A stretch of 8,022 bases of DNA from Prolixibacteraceae bacterium (GCA_003537645.1 DPRM01000129.1:25283-33304), one strand, 5' to 3'; positions 1 to 6,667 are shown, numbered from the stretch's first letter. A program made the numbers and translations. The notes: generated by a model from the sequence alone, not told the origin.

Positions 1-323
1 GCGTATTCCGAAACAGGAATATTGCGGCTCAATGCAAGTCCCATCACTACGCCCTGCGCGCGTCCCAGTTTAAGCATTGCCTGAATGTCCTTTCCGTAAA
101 AAGGCGATTCAATGGCCAGCTCATCGGGTTGTAGTTCGTTTAGAAGCGAATTGGAGCGATCGAAAATATGTTTCAATTTCTGATAATGATCGGTAAATCC
201 GGCAGTTTTGATGACACCCACTTGAAGTATTCGAGGTTTGTTGTTCACCACTTCAATCAAACCGTAGCCCATCACATTTGTTCCGGGATCGATACCCAAT
301 ATTTTAATTGGTTTATTGCTCAT
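1..323 (-). CDS. ruvC: RuvC, crossover junction endodeoxyribonuclease (partial, C-terminus outside window)
   Basis: RuvC is the Holliday-junction resolvase that cuts four-way DNA junctions symmetrically, working with the RuvAB branch-migration motor in the cytoplasm. The visible 107 residues begin MSNKPIKILGIDPGT; the family's first catalytic aspartate is D12 in GIDPGT. A second signature, AIESPFYGKDIQAMLKLGRA, contains the expected catalytic glutamate at E72. The remaining acidic residues lie beyond the left edge, so the protein is cut by the window and is not a broken gene. RuvC is usually about 160-190 residues, so a little over half is present. The ATG at 321-323 is the natural start because the family begins only a few residues before the GIDPG motif. 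It lies inside the last codons of the upstream transporter gene, an 11-nt overlap, so translation is probably coupled and the gene is likely read as the distal member of the minus-strand operon. Confidence 0.95.
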   Translation of the reverse strand, partial: MSNKPIKILGIDPGTNVMGYGLIEVVNNKPRILQVGVIKTAGFTDHYQKLKHIFDRSNSLLNELQPDELAIESPFYGKDIQAMLKLGRAQGVVMGLALSRNIPVSEY

Positions 324-1200
324 GACTGTCTTTTTTTTGCTGAAACCATATTCCTGAAATAATGAATGCCAGTCCGGCAAAAGTGGTTAAATAAATGGTT
401 TCGCCCAGAATAAAATGAATAAATACCAGCGAAAGGAAAGGCGAAAGAAAAATCAGATTGCCGGTTTTAGCATTGTTCTCACTCAGTTGCATAGCTTTCA
501 TCCACAGAATATAAGTGATTCCAAGTTCAAACAAACCAATGTAAACAGCAGCCGGCAACCCTTTTATATCAGGAAAACTGAAGTCGGTAAAAAGGAAAGC
601 TGCAATCAGTAGATAAACCAAACCAAAAGCGAAATTCCAGAATAGTTTAAAGATTTCGTCGCGTTTGTCGAGCACGCTCAATATCCAGAAAAGCGCCCAG
701 ATTACGCTGCTACCAACAGCCAGAAGCGCTCCGGTAAGATTGGTGTTTGCCATACCTGCAGAACTTCCCTGCGACGAAATAAAAATCACACCAACAAAAC
801 TGATGAGTATTGCAACTATGTTTCTGGTGGTAATTTTGTGTTTCAACAGTGGCGCCGACAGCAATGCAAGTGTAATGGGCCAGATCATGTTTAGCGGTTG
901 TGCCACCTGCGCCGGAAGCAGGCTGTATGCCTGAAAAAGAATGAGGTAATATCCAAACGGGTTTAAAGCTCCGAGCAGAGCCGATTTTCCCAATCCCGAA
1001 ACTGAAACGGTGAACAATTCTCTGAGCCTACCCTGAAAAAGTATGACCACGAAAAATACCAGCAACGAAAATGCAGAGGCTGTCAAAATCAGATAAAGCG
1101 GCGAAAGAACCTGCAAGCCCAGCTTAAATGCTGTGGCAACAGTTGACCATAACAGTACCGAGCAAAGTGCAAAAATGGTGGCTTTCGATTGCTGCTTCAT
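313..1200 (-). CDS. EamA/DMT-superfamily transporter (10 membrane helices)
   Basis: This is a 295-residue integral inner-membrane protein of the drug/metabolite transporter superfamily. It shows two EamA-like repeats, about residues 7-142 and 153-287, each with five hydrophobic segments. Approximate helices are 7-27, 33-55, 70-92, 97-117, 124-143, 153-173, 183-206, 215-233, 244-265 and 268-288. Family hallmarks include an early ALCSVLLWST helix, a proline-bearing helix 4 (QPLNMIWPIT) and a repeat-2 helix with a glutamate (LFELGITYILW). The length is typical. EamA proteins export or import small metabolites such as amino acids or nucleobases; the substrate cannot be read from sequence. The start codon overlaps the stop of the upstream TPR gene in an ATGA arrangement, and the end overlaps ruvC, so this is the middle gene of a tight operon. 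The family call is firm; the substrate is unknown. Confidence 0.9.
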   Translation of the reverse strand: MKQQSKATIFALCSVLLWSTVATAFKLGLQVLSPLYLILTASAFSLLVFFVVILFQGRLRELFTVSVSGLGKSALLGALNPFGYYLILFQAYSLLPAQVAQPLNMIWPITLALLSAPLLKHKITTRNIVAILISFVGVIFISSQGSSAGMANTNLTGALLAVGSSVIWALFWILSVLDKRDEIFKLFWNFAFGLVYLLIAAFLFTDFSFPDIKGLPAAVYIGLFELGITYILWMKAMQLSENNAKTGNLIFLSPFLSLVFIHFILGETIYLTTFAGLAFIISGIWFQQKKDSHEQ

Positions 1201-3080
1201 GGGTTTGGGTCTTTCCCTTCAAAAAATAATTGCTCCTTAGTTTTGACTGCATCCTGCTTATTTTCGGTTTTTACAGAATCCTGTAATCTCCGGAATTCTG
1301 CTCGCGCATCCACTACATAAACACTTCCGGGGTAGTCGGTCAGCATTTTTTTGTATAGTTCCATTGCCTCAGGTTTTCGGTTCAATCTGGTTTCGTAGAT
1401 AGCAGCCAGCTGAAAAAGGGCATCGTCGGCCAGCATTTCCCAGCTATTATTTTTTACAATCGATTCGAGCAATACTGCTGCCTCTTCAAATTTTCCCTGT
1501 TTCTGAAAAATAGTTGCCTTCCTGAAATTCACATCGTCGGAAAGTGAGTGAAACGAATACAATTTGCTCACCGAGTCGAGTGATGCCAATGCTGCCGGAT
1601 AATTGTTCCTGAACAAATGCAGGTCGGCGCGGGCAAACATTTGGAGTGGCGCCGAGAGTGAATCTGCCTCGAGGTTTTCTGCAATAAAAAGCGCAAGTTC
1701 CATTGCATCATTGGCAATGAGTTTCGAGGTACTGGCTTTCAACGCATCGAGTTGCGCTTTTGCCCAGGTAAAATTCCCCATATAATAGCCCAGTTTGGCT
1801 TTTTTAAACTTCACATCGTCGGCCAGCAAATTACTTTTGTTGCTTTCAATTACCTGCGAATAAGTAATCACAGCCTCCCACAAATCGCCCGAATAAACAT
1901 ATACATCCGACAACTCTGCTTTCAGCGCCGAAATTTGCGGCGGCGTAATCCCTTTCAAGCTCAGCCCATCGGTTAAAGTTTTGATGGCTTCGGCAGGCTG
2001 ATCGAGGTAAAAAGCCAGCAAATGACCGTATTTAATCAGGAGCGGTGAAGTTTCAGCAGAAATTCCCAGAATAGAAAATGTTTGTAAAAATTGCTCCTTT
2101 AATATTCCGGCCTGCGCCAAATCCTGAATGCCCGAATCCACAAATCGCTCGTAATACATTTGCATCCGCTGCAAGCTTGCCAGCTGATAAAATTCGGCCT
2201 TTGTGCCTTTACCTATCAGGTAATCGTAGGCTTTAACAGCCTCATCGTAATTTTTATTTGTGGCCGAAACATTGGCCAATCCGAATATATTTCCATCCTC
2301 AACGCCCGTGCGTTTATCGAGCGATATGGCTTGCCGCGTGGCAGCGGTAAAGTTCTTTTCCTGAATAAATAACCAGATCAGCAGTCGGGTATAGCTAATT
2401 TGTCCGGGCTCTTCCTGAATCCGTTTCAGCATAAAATTTTTCAGTTGTTTGCTGATTTCTCCATCGTTATCGACCGACAAAACCGACTGAAGATTGCTTT
2501 TTACAAGTTCCAGATTGGTTTCCTTTTGCTTCATCCATTCAAGATACTCTTTCAGCATCTGATCGTAATTGCGCAGATAATAATAGATTCGGGCGAGTTC
2601 GTAATTGTACAATGCCGGATTTCCGGCCCGTGCTTTTATCCAAACCTTTTCAGCAAATTCAAATTCGCGGCGGTTAATAAACTGATTCGAAAGATTCTGA
2701 AATTCTGCCGGGTTTTCGGAAAGTGTCGAGATGGCCTTTTCATACATTTTTACCGATTCGCTTCCCTGTCCCTGCGCTTTCTTCACAAAACCCCACTGAA
2801 CATACCAATATGCATCAGACGAGTTACCACGCATCCCTTTTCGAATCTCCTTTTCAGCCTTGTCAAAATCAGGAATACCCAGTAAACAGTCGAGATAAAT
2901 ACTGAAATATCCTTCCGACTTTGTACTTGAATACAACTGCTCGTACAATTCGGCAGCTTTACCGTACTCTTTGTTCTGGTAGTATTGACTTGCAAGCACT
3001 GACATATTTTGAAGGTCGGTATTTTGCCCCCAAACCAATACCGGCGCCAATAGAAATATGATCCAGACCAAAGTCTTCAT
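1197..3080 (-). CDS. Exported tetratricopeptide-repeat protein
   Basis: This 627-residue protein has an N-terminal signal peptide (K2, then a hydrophobic stretch at about 4-16, likely cleaved near G18/Q19) followed almost entirely by TPR-like helical hairpins. Recognisable units include about 23-56 (YYQNKEYGKAAELYEQLY), 92-125, 267-290 (NKNYDEAVKAYDYL), 390-412 (SGDLWEAVITYSQV), 522-545 (KQGKFEEAAVLLESI) and 557-585 (LNRKPEAMELYKKML). There is no lipobox cysteine, so it is probably periplasmic. The tail after residue 600 is charged and likely disordered. TPR proteins act as protein-binding scaffolds; no enzymatic domain is visible, so the partner is unknown. Two C-terminal segments, 419-466 and 513-561, look like an internal duplication. 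It is the first gene of the operon with the EamA transporter and ruvC; its TGA stop overlaps the transporter's ATG. ATG 3080 is preferred because it gives a complete signal peptide. Confidence 0.85.
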   Translation of the reverse strand: MKTLVWIIFLLAPVLVWGQNTDLQNMSVLASQYYQNKEYGKAAELYEQLYSSTKSEGYFSIYLDCLLGIPDFDKAEKEIRKGMRGNSSDAYWYVQWGFVKKAQGQGSESVKMYEKAISTLSENPAEFQNLSNQFINRREFEFAEKVWIKARAGNPALYNYELARIYYYLRNYDQMLKEYLEWMKQKETNLELVKSNLQSVLSVDNDGEISKQLKNFMLKRIQEEPGQISYTRLLIWLFIQEKNFTAATRQAISLDKRTGVEDGNIFGLANVSATNKNYDEAVKAYDYLIGKGTKAEFYQLASLQRMQMYYERFVDSGIQDLAQAGILKEQFLQTFSILGISAETSPLLIKYGHLLAFYLDQPAEAIKTLTDGLSLKGITPPQISALKAELSDVYVYSGDLWEAVITYSQVIESNKSNLLADDVKFKKAKLGYYMGNFTWAKAQLDALKASTSKLIANDAMELALFIAENLEADSLSAPLQMFARADLHLFRNNYPAALASLDSVSKLYSFHSLSDDVNFRKATIFQKQGKFEEAAVLLESIVKNNSWEMLADDALFQLAAIYETRLNRKPEAMELYKKMLTDYPGSVYVVDARAEFRRLQDSVKTENKQDAVKTKEQLFFEGKDPNP

Positions 3081-3103
3081 GACTACTTTTTAAGAATGAA
3101 CTA

Positions 3104-3111
3104 CAAAAATA
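3104..3111 (-). promoter_or_regulatory. Candidate Bacteroidetes -7 promoter element for the TPR-EamA-ruvC operon
   Basis: Read on the minus strand the octamer is TATTTTTG, an exact match to the Bacteroidetes housekeeping -7 consensus TAnnTTTG. It sits 23 nt before the ATG at 3080, implying a short leader of roughly 15-18 nt. No clear -33 TTTG is seen at the usual 19-21 bp spacing. A short AT-rich motif like this can occur by chance; its position before the operon start is the main support. Confidence 0.4.
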
Positions 3112-3143
3112 ACAATCCAAAGCTTATCCTTCGGATTATTTGT

Positions 3144-3221
3144 ACCACAGATTACACAGATTTACACAGATTAAGAAATAAATTAAGTTCTCAATCGGTG
3201 GTTATTCGGGTAATCGGTGGT
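3144..3221. repeat. 78-bp imperfect palindrome built of about 10-bp units
   Basis: The left arm (3144-3174) is three tandem 10-bp units, ACCACAGATT, ACACAGATTT and ACACAGATTA. The right arm (3191-3221) contains AATCGGTGGT twice, at 3193-3202 and 3212-3221, separated by a diverged middle unit. The reverse complement of the right arm matches the left arm at 22 of 31 positions without gaps, around a 16-bp AT-rich spacer (3175-3190), so a large imperfect hairpin or cruciform is possible. It lies between the divergent TPR operon and lipA. It could be a dispersed intergenic repeat, a transcription-factor array or a hairpin in a leader RNA; sequence alone does not decide. The remaining intergenic DNA from 3081 to 3264 shows only the two candidate -7 boxes. 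Confidence 0.6.
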
Positions 3222-3239
3222 AAATACAGTTATTAGGTT

Positions 3240-3247
3240 TAATTTTG
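3240..3247 (+). promoter_or_regulatory. Candidate -7 promoter element for lipAB
   Basis: TAATTTTG matches the Bacteroidetes consensus TAnnTTTG exactly. It ends 17 nt before ATG 3265 and 29 nt before ATG 3277. If this is the real promoter, transcription would begin near 3254, which excludes the upstream in-frame GTG at 3217 as a start. No good -33 TTTG is visible; that position falls in the right arm of the palindromic repeat. Confidence 0.4.
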
Positions 3248-3264
3248 CTGAAATTTTTACTGAA

Positions 3265-4128
3265 ATGGCTTCTGAAATGAACGAACGTGCACGGCTGCCC
3301 CGCTGGATGAAAATGCAAATGCCCAAAGGCGAAAGCTATTCGAGGGTGAAAAATCTGGTAAACCAACATCACCTGCACACCATCTGTACCAGCGGAAATT
3401 GCCCCAACATTGGCGAATGCTGGAACCGCGGCACCGCTACATTTATGATTTTGGGCGACATCTGCACCCGAAACTGTAAATTCTGTGGCGTAAAAACCGG
3501 CAAGCCGCTCCCACCAGATCCTGAAGAACCCCGCCGTATTGCAGAGTCGGTGCGCATCATGCAACTGAAACACGCCGTAATCACCTCGGTTGACCGTGAC
3601 GATCTGCCAGATTTGGGCGCTGGGTTTTGGGCAGAAACCATCCGCGAAGTAAAAAGGGTGAATTCAGCAACCAAAATTGAAGTACTGATTCCTGATTTTC
3701 AGGCAAAAGCAGAATTGATACAACAAGTGATTGAAGCTGCTCCTGAAGTGATTTCGCACAATATGGAAACCGTTGAACGACTGACCCCGCAAATACGCAG
3801 CGCCGCCAAATACCGCACCAGTCTTGAAGTTATCCGAGTAATCGCTTCTTCAGGAGTAATTGCCAAATCGGGCATCATGCTCGGACTGGGCGAAACCGAA
3901 CCCGAAGTTTTACAGGTAATGGACGATTTACGCACGGTTGGCTGCAAAGTGATGACCATCGGGCAATATCTGGCGCCAACGCTGCAGCACATTCAGGTTA
4001 AAGAATATATTACTCCCGAACAATTTGAGCGTTACCGAACAATCGGGCTCGAAAAAGGTTTTTCTTTTGTTGAAAGTAGCCCGCTGGTTCGGTCGTCGTA
4101 CCGGGCTGATGCGCACGTAAATGCATAA
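3265..4128 (+). CDS. lipA: Lipoyl synthase LipA (radical SAM)
   Basis: LipA inserts two sulfur atoms at C6 and C8 of octanoyl groups attached to lipoyl domains (2-oxoacid dehydrogenase E2 subunits, glycine cleavage H protein). Numbered from ATG 3265 (287 residues), the auxiliary cluster motif CX4CX5C is C41, C46, C52 in ICTSGNCPNIGECW. The radical-SAM motif CX3CX2C is C67, C71, C74 in CTRNCKFC, and the conserved RSSY, which supplies a serine ligand to the auxiliary cluster, is at 276-279. TSVDRDDLPDLGAGFWAETI and SHNMETVERLTPQ are further family signatures. All catalytic parts are present and the length is typical. The reading frame extends upstream to a GTG at 3217, but those residues are not LipA-like and that codon lies in a repeat. 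ATG 3265 or ATG 3277 is more likely, and 3277 gives the start most like relatives. lipB follows 27 nt later, so the two are presumably one operon. Confidence 0.96.
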   Translation: MASEMNERARLPRWMKMQMPKGESYSRVKNLVNQHHLHTICTSGNCPNIGECWNRGTATFMILGDICTRNCKFCGVKTGKPLPPDPEEPRRIAESVRIMQLKHAVITSVDRDDLPDLGAGFWAETIREVKRVNSATKIEVLIPDFQAKAELIQQVIEAAPEVISHNMETVERLTPQIRSAAKYRTSLEVIRVIASSGVIAKSGIMLGLGETEPEVLQVMDDLRTVGCKVMTIGQYLAPTLQHIQVKEYITPEQFERYRTIGLEKGFSFVESSPLVRSSYRADAHVNA

Positions 4129-4155
4129 CATGAAGATTTAAAGAAAAAATTCACG

Positions 4156-4824
4156 ATGGCAAATTTTAATTACGAAGATCTTGGTCTGAAAGACTATAAA
4201 GAATGCTGGGATTACCAGGAAACGATACATGCTGAAGTTGTTGCCGACAAACTGGCCTCTAAAAAAAGCAGCAACATCAACCGGTTTTTGCTGGTGGAGC
4301 ATCCGCATGTTTACACACTTGGCAAAAGCGGCGACGAGCACAATCTGCTGATCAACGGTGATTTCCTGAAGAAAATTGACGCCGTTTATTACAAAATCAA
4401 CCGTGGCGGCGACATCACCTACCATGGCCCGGGGCAATTGGTTGGCTACCCGATCATTGATCTTGAAAACTACAAAATCGGGGTGAAAGAGTATATTTTC
4501 AAAATGGAGCAAGCCATCATACAAACCATTGCCGAATACGGACTGGAAGGTGCCCTGAAAGACGGCGCCACCGGCGTTTGGCTCGATTCGACCATTCCGG
4601 CCAAATCACGAAAAATTTGTGCCATCGGAGTGCGGATCAGCCGCTACGTTTCGATGCACGGTTTTGCCCTGAATGTGAATACCGACATGCGCTATTTCAA
4701 CTACATCAATCCCTGCGGATTTATTACCTACGGAGTCACTTCCATCGAGCACGAGCTGGGCAGGAAGATTGATATGCAGGAAGTAAAGGAAATTGTGAAA
4801 GAGAAGTTTAATGCGATTTATTGA
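4156..4824 (+). CDS. lipB: Octanoyltransferase LipB
   Basis: LipB transfers octanoyl from octanoyl-acyl carrier protein to a lysine of lipoyl domains through a cysteine acyl-enzyme, supplying LipA with substrate. The 222-residue protein carries the family signature RGGDITYHGPGQLVGYPI at 83-100. The catalytic lysine is K153 in RKICAIGVRISR, followed by HGFALNVNTD. The catalytic cysteine is C187 in NPCGF, followed by GVTS. The N-terminal HPHVYTLGKSG strand (49-59) is also typical. Length and motif order are normal and nothing is missing. It follows lipA after 27 nt with an A/G-rich stretch (AAAGAAAAA) before the ATG but no strong Shine-Dalgarno. Together with lipA it gives a complete endogenous lipoylation route. 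The DNA composition, about 49 percent GC in four sampled 60-base lines, is clearly higher than in the cassette just downstream. Confidence 0.96.
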   Translation: MANFNYEDLGLKDYKECWDYQETIHAEVVADKLASKKSSNINRFLLVEHPHVYTLGKSGDEHNLLINGDFLKKIDAVYYKINRGGDITYHGPGQLVGYPIIDLENYKIGVKEYIFKMEQAIIQTIAEYGLEGALKDGATGVWLDSTIPAKSRKICAIGVRISRYVSMHGFALNVNTDMRYFNYINPCGFITYGVTSIEHELGRKIDMQEVKEIVKEKFNAIY

Positions 4825-4833
4825 TAAACTTCT

Positions 4834-4866
4834 AAATTTATCTTCATTTGAGAAAATATAAATTTG
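4834..4866 (+). promoter_or_regulatory. Candidate promoter and operator of the toxin-antitoxin cassette
   Basis: AAATTTAT at 4834-4841 is repeated in inverted orientation as ATAAATTT at 4858-4865, with a 16-bp spacer. The right copy overlaps TAAATTTG (4859-4866), an exact match to the Bacteroidetes -7 consensus TAnnTTTG, 32 nt before the antitoxin ATG. Toxin-antitoxin operons are commonly repressed by their own products binding palindromes over the promoter, so this is a reasonable operator candidate. The region is very AT-rich and an 8-bp match can arise by chance. Confidence 0.3.
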
Positions 4867-4898
4867 TAATTTGCAGGAAATATTTAAAGTAGCCGATT

Positions 4899-5141
4899 AT
4901 GGACATTCAAACAAGAAAACTAAAAGCAATTGAATATTTAGCTGGTCTGCACGACGAAGAAGTACTAAAACGCATAGAGACTACAATTGCCGAAGTTCAG
5001 AAACAGAAGTCTATCAAACAAAACGTCAAGCCTCTGACTCAAAAACAACTAATTGAAAGAGCAAAACTTTCAACATCAGATTATCTGTCTGGCAGATTTA
5101 AAACCCAGGAGCAATTACAACAAGAATCAGAAAACTGGTAG
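4899..5141 (+). CDS. Putative antitoxin of a type II toxin-antitoxin pair
   Basis: This small, mostly helical, charged protein of 80 residues begins MDIQTRKLKAIEYLAGLHDE. The N-terminal half (about 1-38) looks like an amphipathic helical pair ending in IAEVQKQK. The C-terminal half (about 46-80) is hydrophilic and ends QQESENW. That ending, with alternating acidic residues before a terminal tryptophan, resembles small antitoxins encoded next to RelE/ParE toxins in Bacteroidota. No ribbon-helix-helix or helix-turn-helix motif is obvious, so whether it binds DNA itself is open. The call rests mainly on context: its stop lies 4 nt before the start of a clear RelE/ParE-type toxin, the usual antitoxin-first order. 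The gene is AT-rich compared with lipAB, which fits acquisition by transfer. Its expected role is to bind and neutralise the toxin. Confidence 0.72.
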   Translation: MDIQTRKLKAIEYLAGLHDEEVLKRIETTIAEVQKQKSIKQNVKPLTQKQLIERAKLSTSDYLSGRFKTQEQLQQESENW

Positions 5142-5145
5142 CCAA

Positions 5146-5466
5146 ATGAAAATTCTTTGGTCAGACTTTGCATCAGAGATGCTCATAGAAATTTACAATT
5201 ACTACAAAGTTAATGCAAGCATTTCTATTGCAAAAAGAATTAGAAGTGAGATATTTACCTCAACAAACCGACTAAAAAGACACCCATCCGCAGGCCAAAT
5301 AGAATTAAACCTGGAAAAACTAAATGAGCAGCATCGATATTTGGTAAAAGGTAACTACAAAATTATTTACAAAGAAATAGCTGAAGGGATTCTCATTACA
5401 GACATTTTTGACACACGACAGGACCCCTTAAAAATAAACGACGACAAAAGAAAGCCACACAATTAA
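5146..5466 (+). CDS. RelE/ParE-family toxin
   Basis: This 106-residue protein begins MKILWSDFASEMLIEIYNYY, the typical N-terminal strand and helix of the RelE/ParE fold. It continues with the helix AKRIRSEIFTSTNRL (29-43), the RHPSAGQIE turn (45-53), the strand pair YLVKGNYKIIYK (65-76) and the terminal strand ITDIFDTRQDP (84-94). This is the core pattern of the family; the RQDP ending is more ParE-like. ParE members poison DNA gyrase, while RelE members cut mRNA on the ribosome, and sequence alone does not choose between them here. The frame is open back to an ATG at 5053, but the 31 extra residues overlap the antitoxin in another frame and are not family-like. ATG 5146, 4 nt after the antitoxin stop, is therefore the start. 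The gene stops 4 nt before the end of the convergent DUF438 gene. Confidence 0.88.
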   Translation: MKILWSDFASEMLIEIYNYYKVNASISIAKRIRSEIFTSTNRLKRHPSAGQIELNLEKLNEQHRYLVKGNYKIIYKEIAEGILITDIFDTRQDPLKINDDKRKPHN

Positions 5467-5470
5467 ATCC

Positions 5471-6667
5471 TCACTCCCAATCCAGCAACCTATTTTCACC
5501 CTGTAATTCACGGATTTCGGTAATTTCCTGCGACACTTCCACAACTCCTTTGTAATTTCCCTGCTCGTCGCGAACTGCGAAATACTGAATCAGGATAAAT
5601 TCGCCTTTCATCTGTATCCAGAAACTGGCTTTGTCTTTTGTTCCGTTTCTGAACGCTTCCACGATTTGCTCCACCACATGCACACTTTCAGGCGGATGGC
5701 AATTTTTCACTTCACGGCCAATGATAGAATTGGTGCGCCGAAATATCCGTTTTTCAGGAGTCGAGAAAAATTTAACCTTGTCGTTTTCGTCCACATAAGT
5801 AATATCAACCGGCAAATGATTAAAAACAAGACGGATTTGTTCTGCCGATAAAAAACCGGTTTTTAAATCAACTTCGGCGGAAGAAATGCCCGGATGGGTC
5901 AACACTTCAGGAGCAGTAATTTCAGGATTAATATATGGAAATCCGATTTCGAGACTTTCTCTAAAAAGTTCGTTTAATTTATTTTCAGGAATAAAATCGC
6001 TGGCAACCGGGAAAAGAATGCGTTCCTCGCGAAACTTTATCGCATACATATTGAAAAAAATATCGCCTGACAGGCGGTTAAATGCTTTCAGATCGAAATT
6101 CGGATCATCGAGCACTTGAATAACTGCTTTTATGTTCGACCGGATATCATCATGAAACGACCACATTACCTGTAAACAGCGGTAATCGGGCATAAATTCC
6201 TCAATTAGCGGAAAGAAAACATTCTCTTTTATCTGGTAGTGCTGATCCATTTTTGCCAGATCAGTAAATTTTCCTTTCAATTCGTTCCTGAAGTATTGAT
6301 TTTCAGGAGCGAGATTAAGCTCCTTCAGTAGCGGGCGAATGGCTTTCAGACGGAGGTCGAGTTGTTCGTTGTTTTGAATAAGACAACCCGTAAAACTATC
6401 CGCAGCCGGCGGGGTATATGAAAATTCCTGAAGCGGTTTATTCAACAGGTTCAGCGCCTTGTTGATTCCCTTTTTCAATTTGGGCATTGGTATTTTCAGG
6501 TGAATCAGCCAATCAACAACCTCAATCACATCGGCCGGGCCTGTGCGATCGATCACATCCTGATATTCCTTCACAAGTCCGGCGTTCATCTCACCGCGAA
6601 TAACAAGCTCAAAAAGTTCGACCAGTTTGGCAATCCTCTTTTCTTTATGATTGGTAAATTCTGACAT
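5471..6667 (-). CDS. DUF438 / hemerythrin-like / PAS domain protein, putative redox or gas sensor
   Basis: This 398-residue cytoplasmic protein has three parts. Residues about 10-80 form an N-terminal DUF438 helical domain. Residues about 90-245 form a hemerythrin-like four-helix bundle with H143 and E148 in HYQIKENVFFP, H172 in MWSFHDDIR and E214/E215 in FREERILFP, the metal-ligand pattern of HHE proteins. Residues about 278-388 form a PAS domain of the type with GREVKNCHPPESVHVVEQI (317-335). In family terms, the hemerythrin part would hold a di-iron centre that senses oxygen or nitric oxide, and the PAS part would pass or add a signal; no output domain such as a kinase is present. The first helix of the bundle lacks an obvious ligand histidine. 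No neighbour suggests a partner. It is transcribed divergently from the lipoprotein gene and convergently with the toxin gene. Confidence 0.88.
   Translation of the reverse strand: MSEFTNHKEKRIAKLVELFELVIRGEMNAGLVKEYQDVIDRTGPADVIEVVDWLIHLKIPMPKLKKGINKALNLLNKPLQEFSYTPPAADSFTGCLIQNNEQLDLRLKAIRPLLKELNLAPENQYFRNELKGKFTDLAKMDQHYQIKENVFFPLIEEFMPDYRCLQVMWSFHDDIRSNIKAVIQVLDDPNFDLKAFNRLSGDIFFNMYAIKFREERILFPVASDFIPENKLNELFRESLEIGFPYINPEITAPEVLTHPGISSAEVDLKTGFLSAEQIRLVFNHLPVDITYVDENDKVKFFSTPEKRIFRRTNSIIGREVKNCHPPESVHVVEQIVEAFRNGTKDKASFWIQMKGEFILIQYFAVRDEQGNYKGVVEVSQEITEIRELQGENRLLDWE

Noticed and set aside
2400..2885. 161-codon open frame on the plus strand inside the TPR gene
   Set aside because: It is antisense to a clearly real gene. 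The translation is hydrophobic and phenylalanine/isoleucine-rich, as expected from reading lysine- and glutamate-rich codons backwards, and it has no domain pattern.
3117..3141. Short hairpin ATCC-TTC-GGAT upstream of the TPR gene
   Set aside because: The stem is only 4-5 bp and no T-run follows, so it is too weak to call a terminator or riboswitch.
3217..3264. GTG 3217 as the lipA start, giving 16 extra N-terminal residues
   Set aside because: The extra residues are not LipA-like, the codon lies in the palindromic repeat, and a candidate -7 box lies downstream of it. ATG 3265 or 3277 fits the family.
3202..3674. Minus-strand open frames across the start of lipA
   Set aside because: They are antisense to catalytic motifs of lipA with no recognisable protein pattern, so they are shadows.
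5053..5145. Longer toxin reading frame from ATG 5053
   Set aside because: The added residues overlap the antitoxin in another frame and are absent from the RelE/ParE fold. ATG 5146 sits 4 nt after the antitoxin stop and gives a standard N-terminus.
4825..5470. The toxin-antitoxin cassette as an insertion sequence or integron cassette
   Set aside because: There is no transposase or integrase, and I could find no terminal inverted repeats or target-site duplications at its borders. Only the composition suggests transfer.
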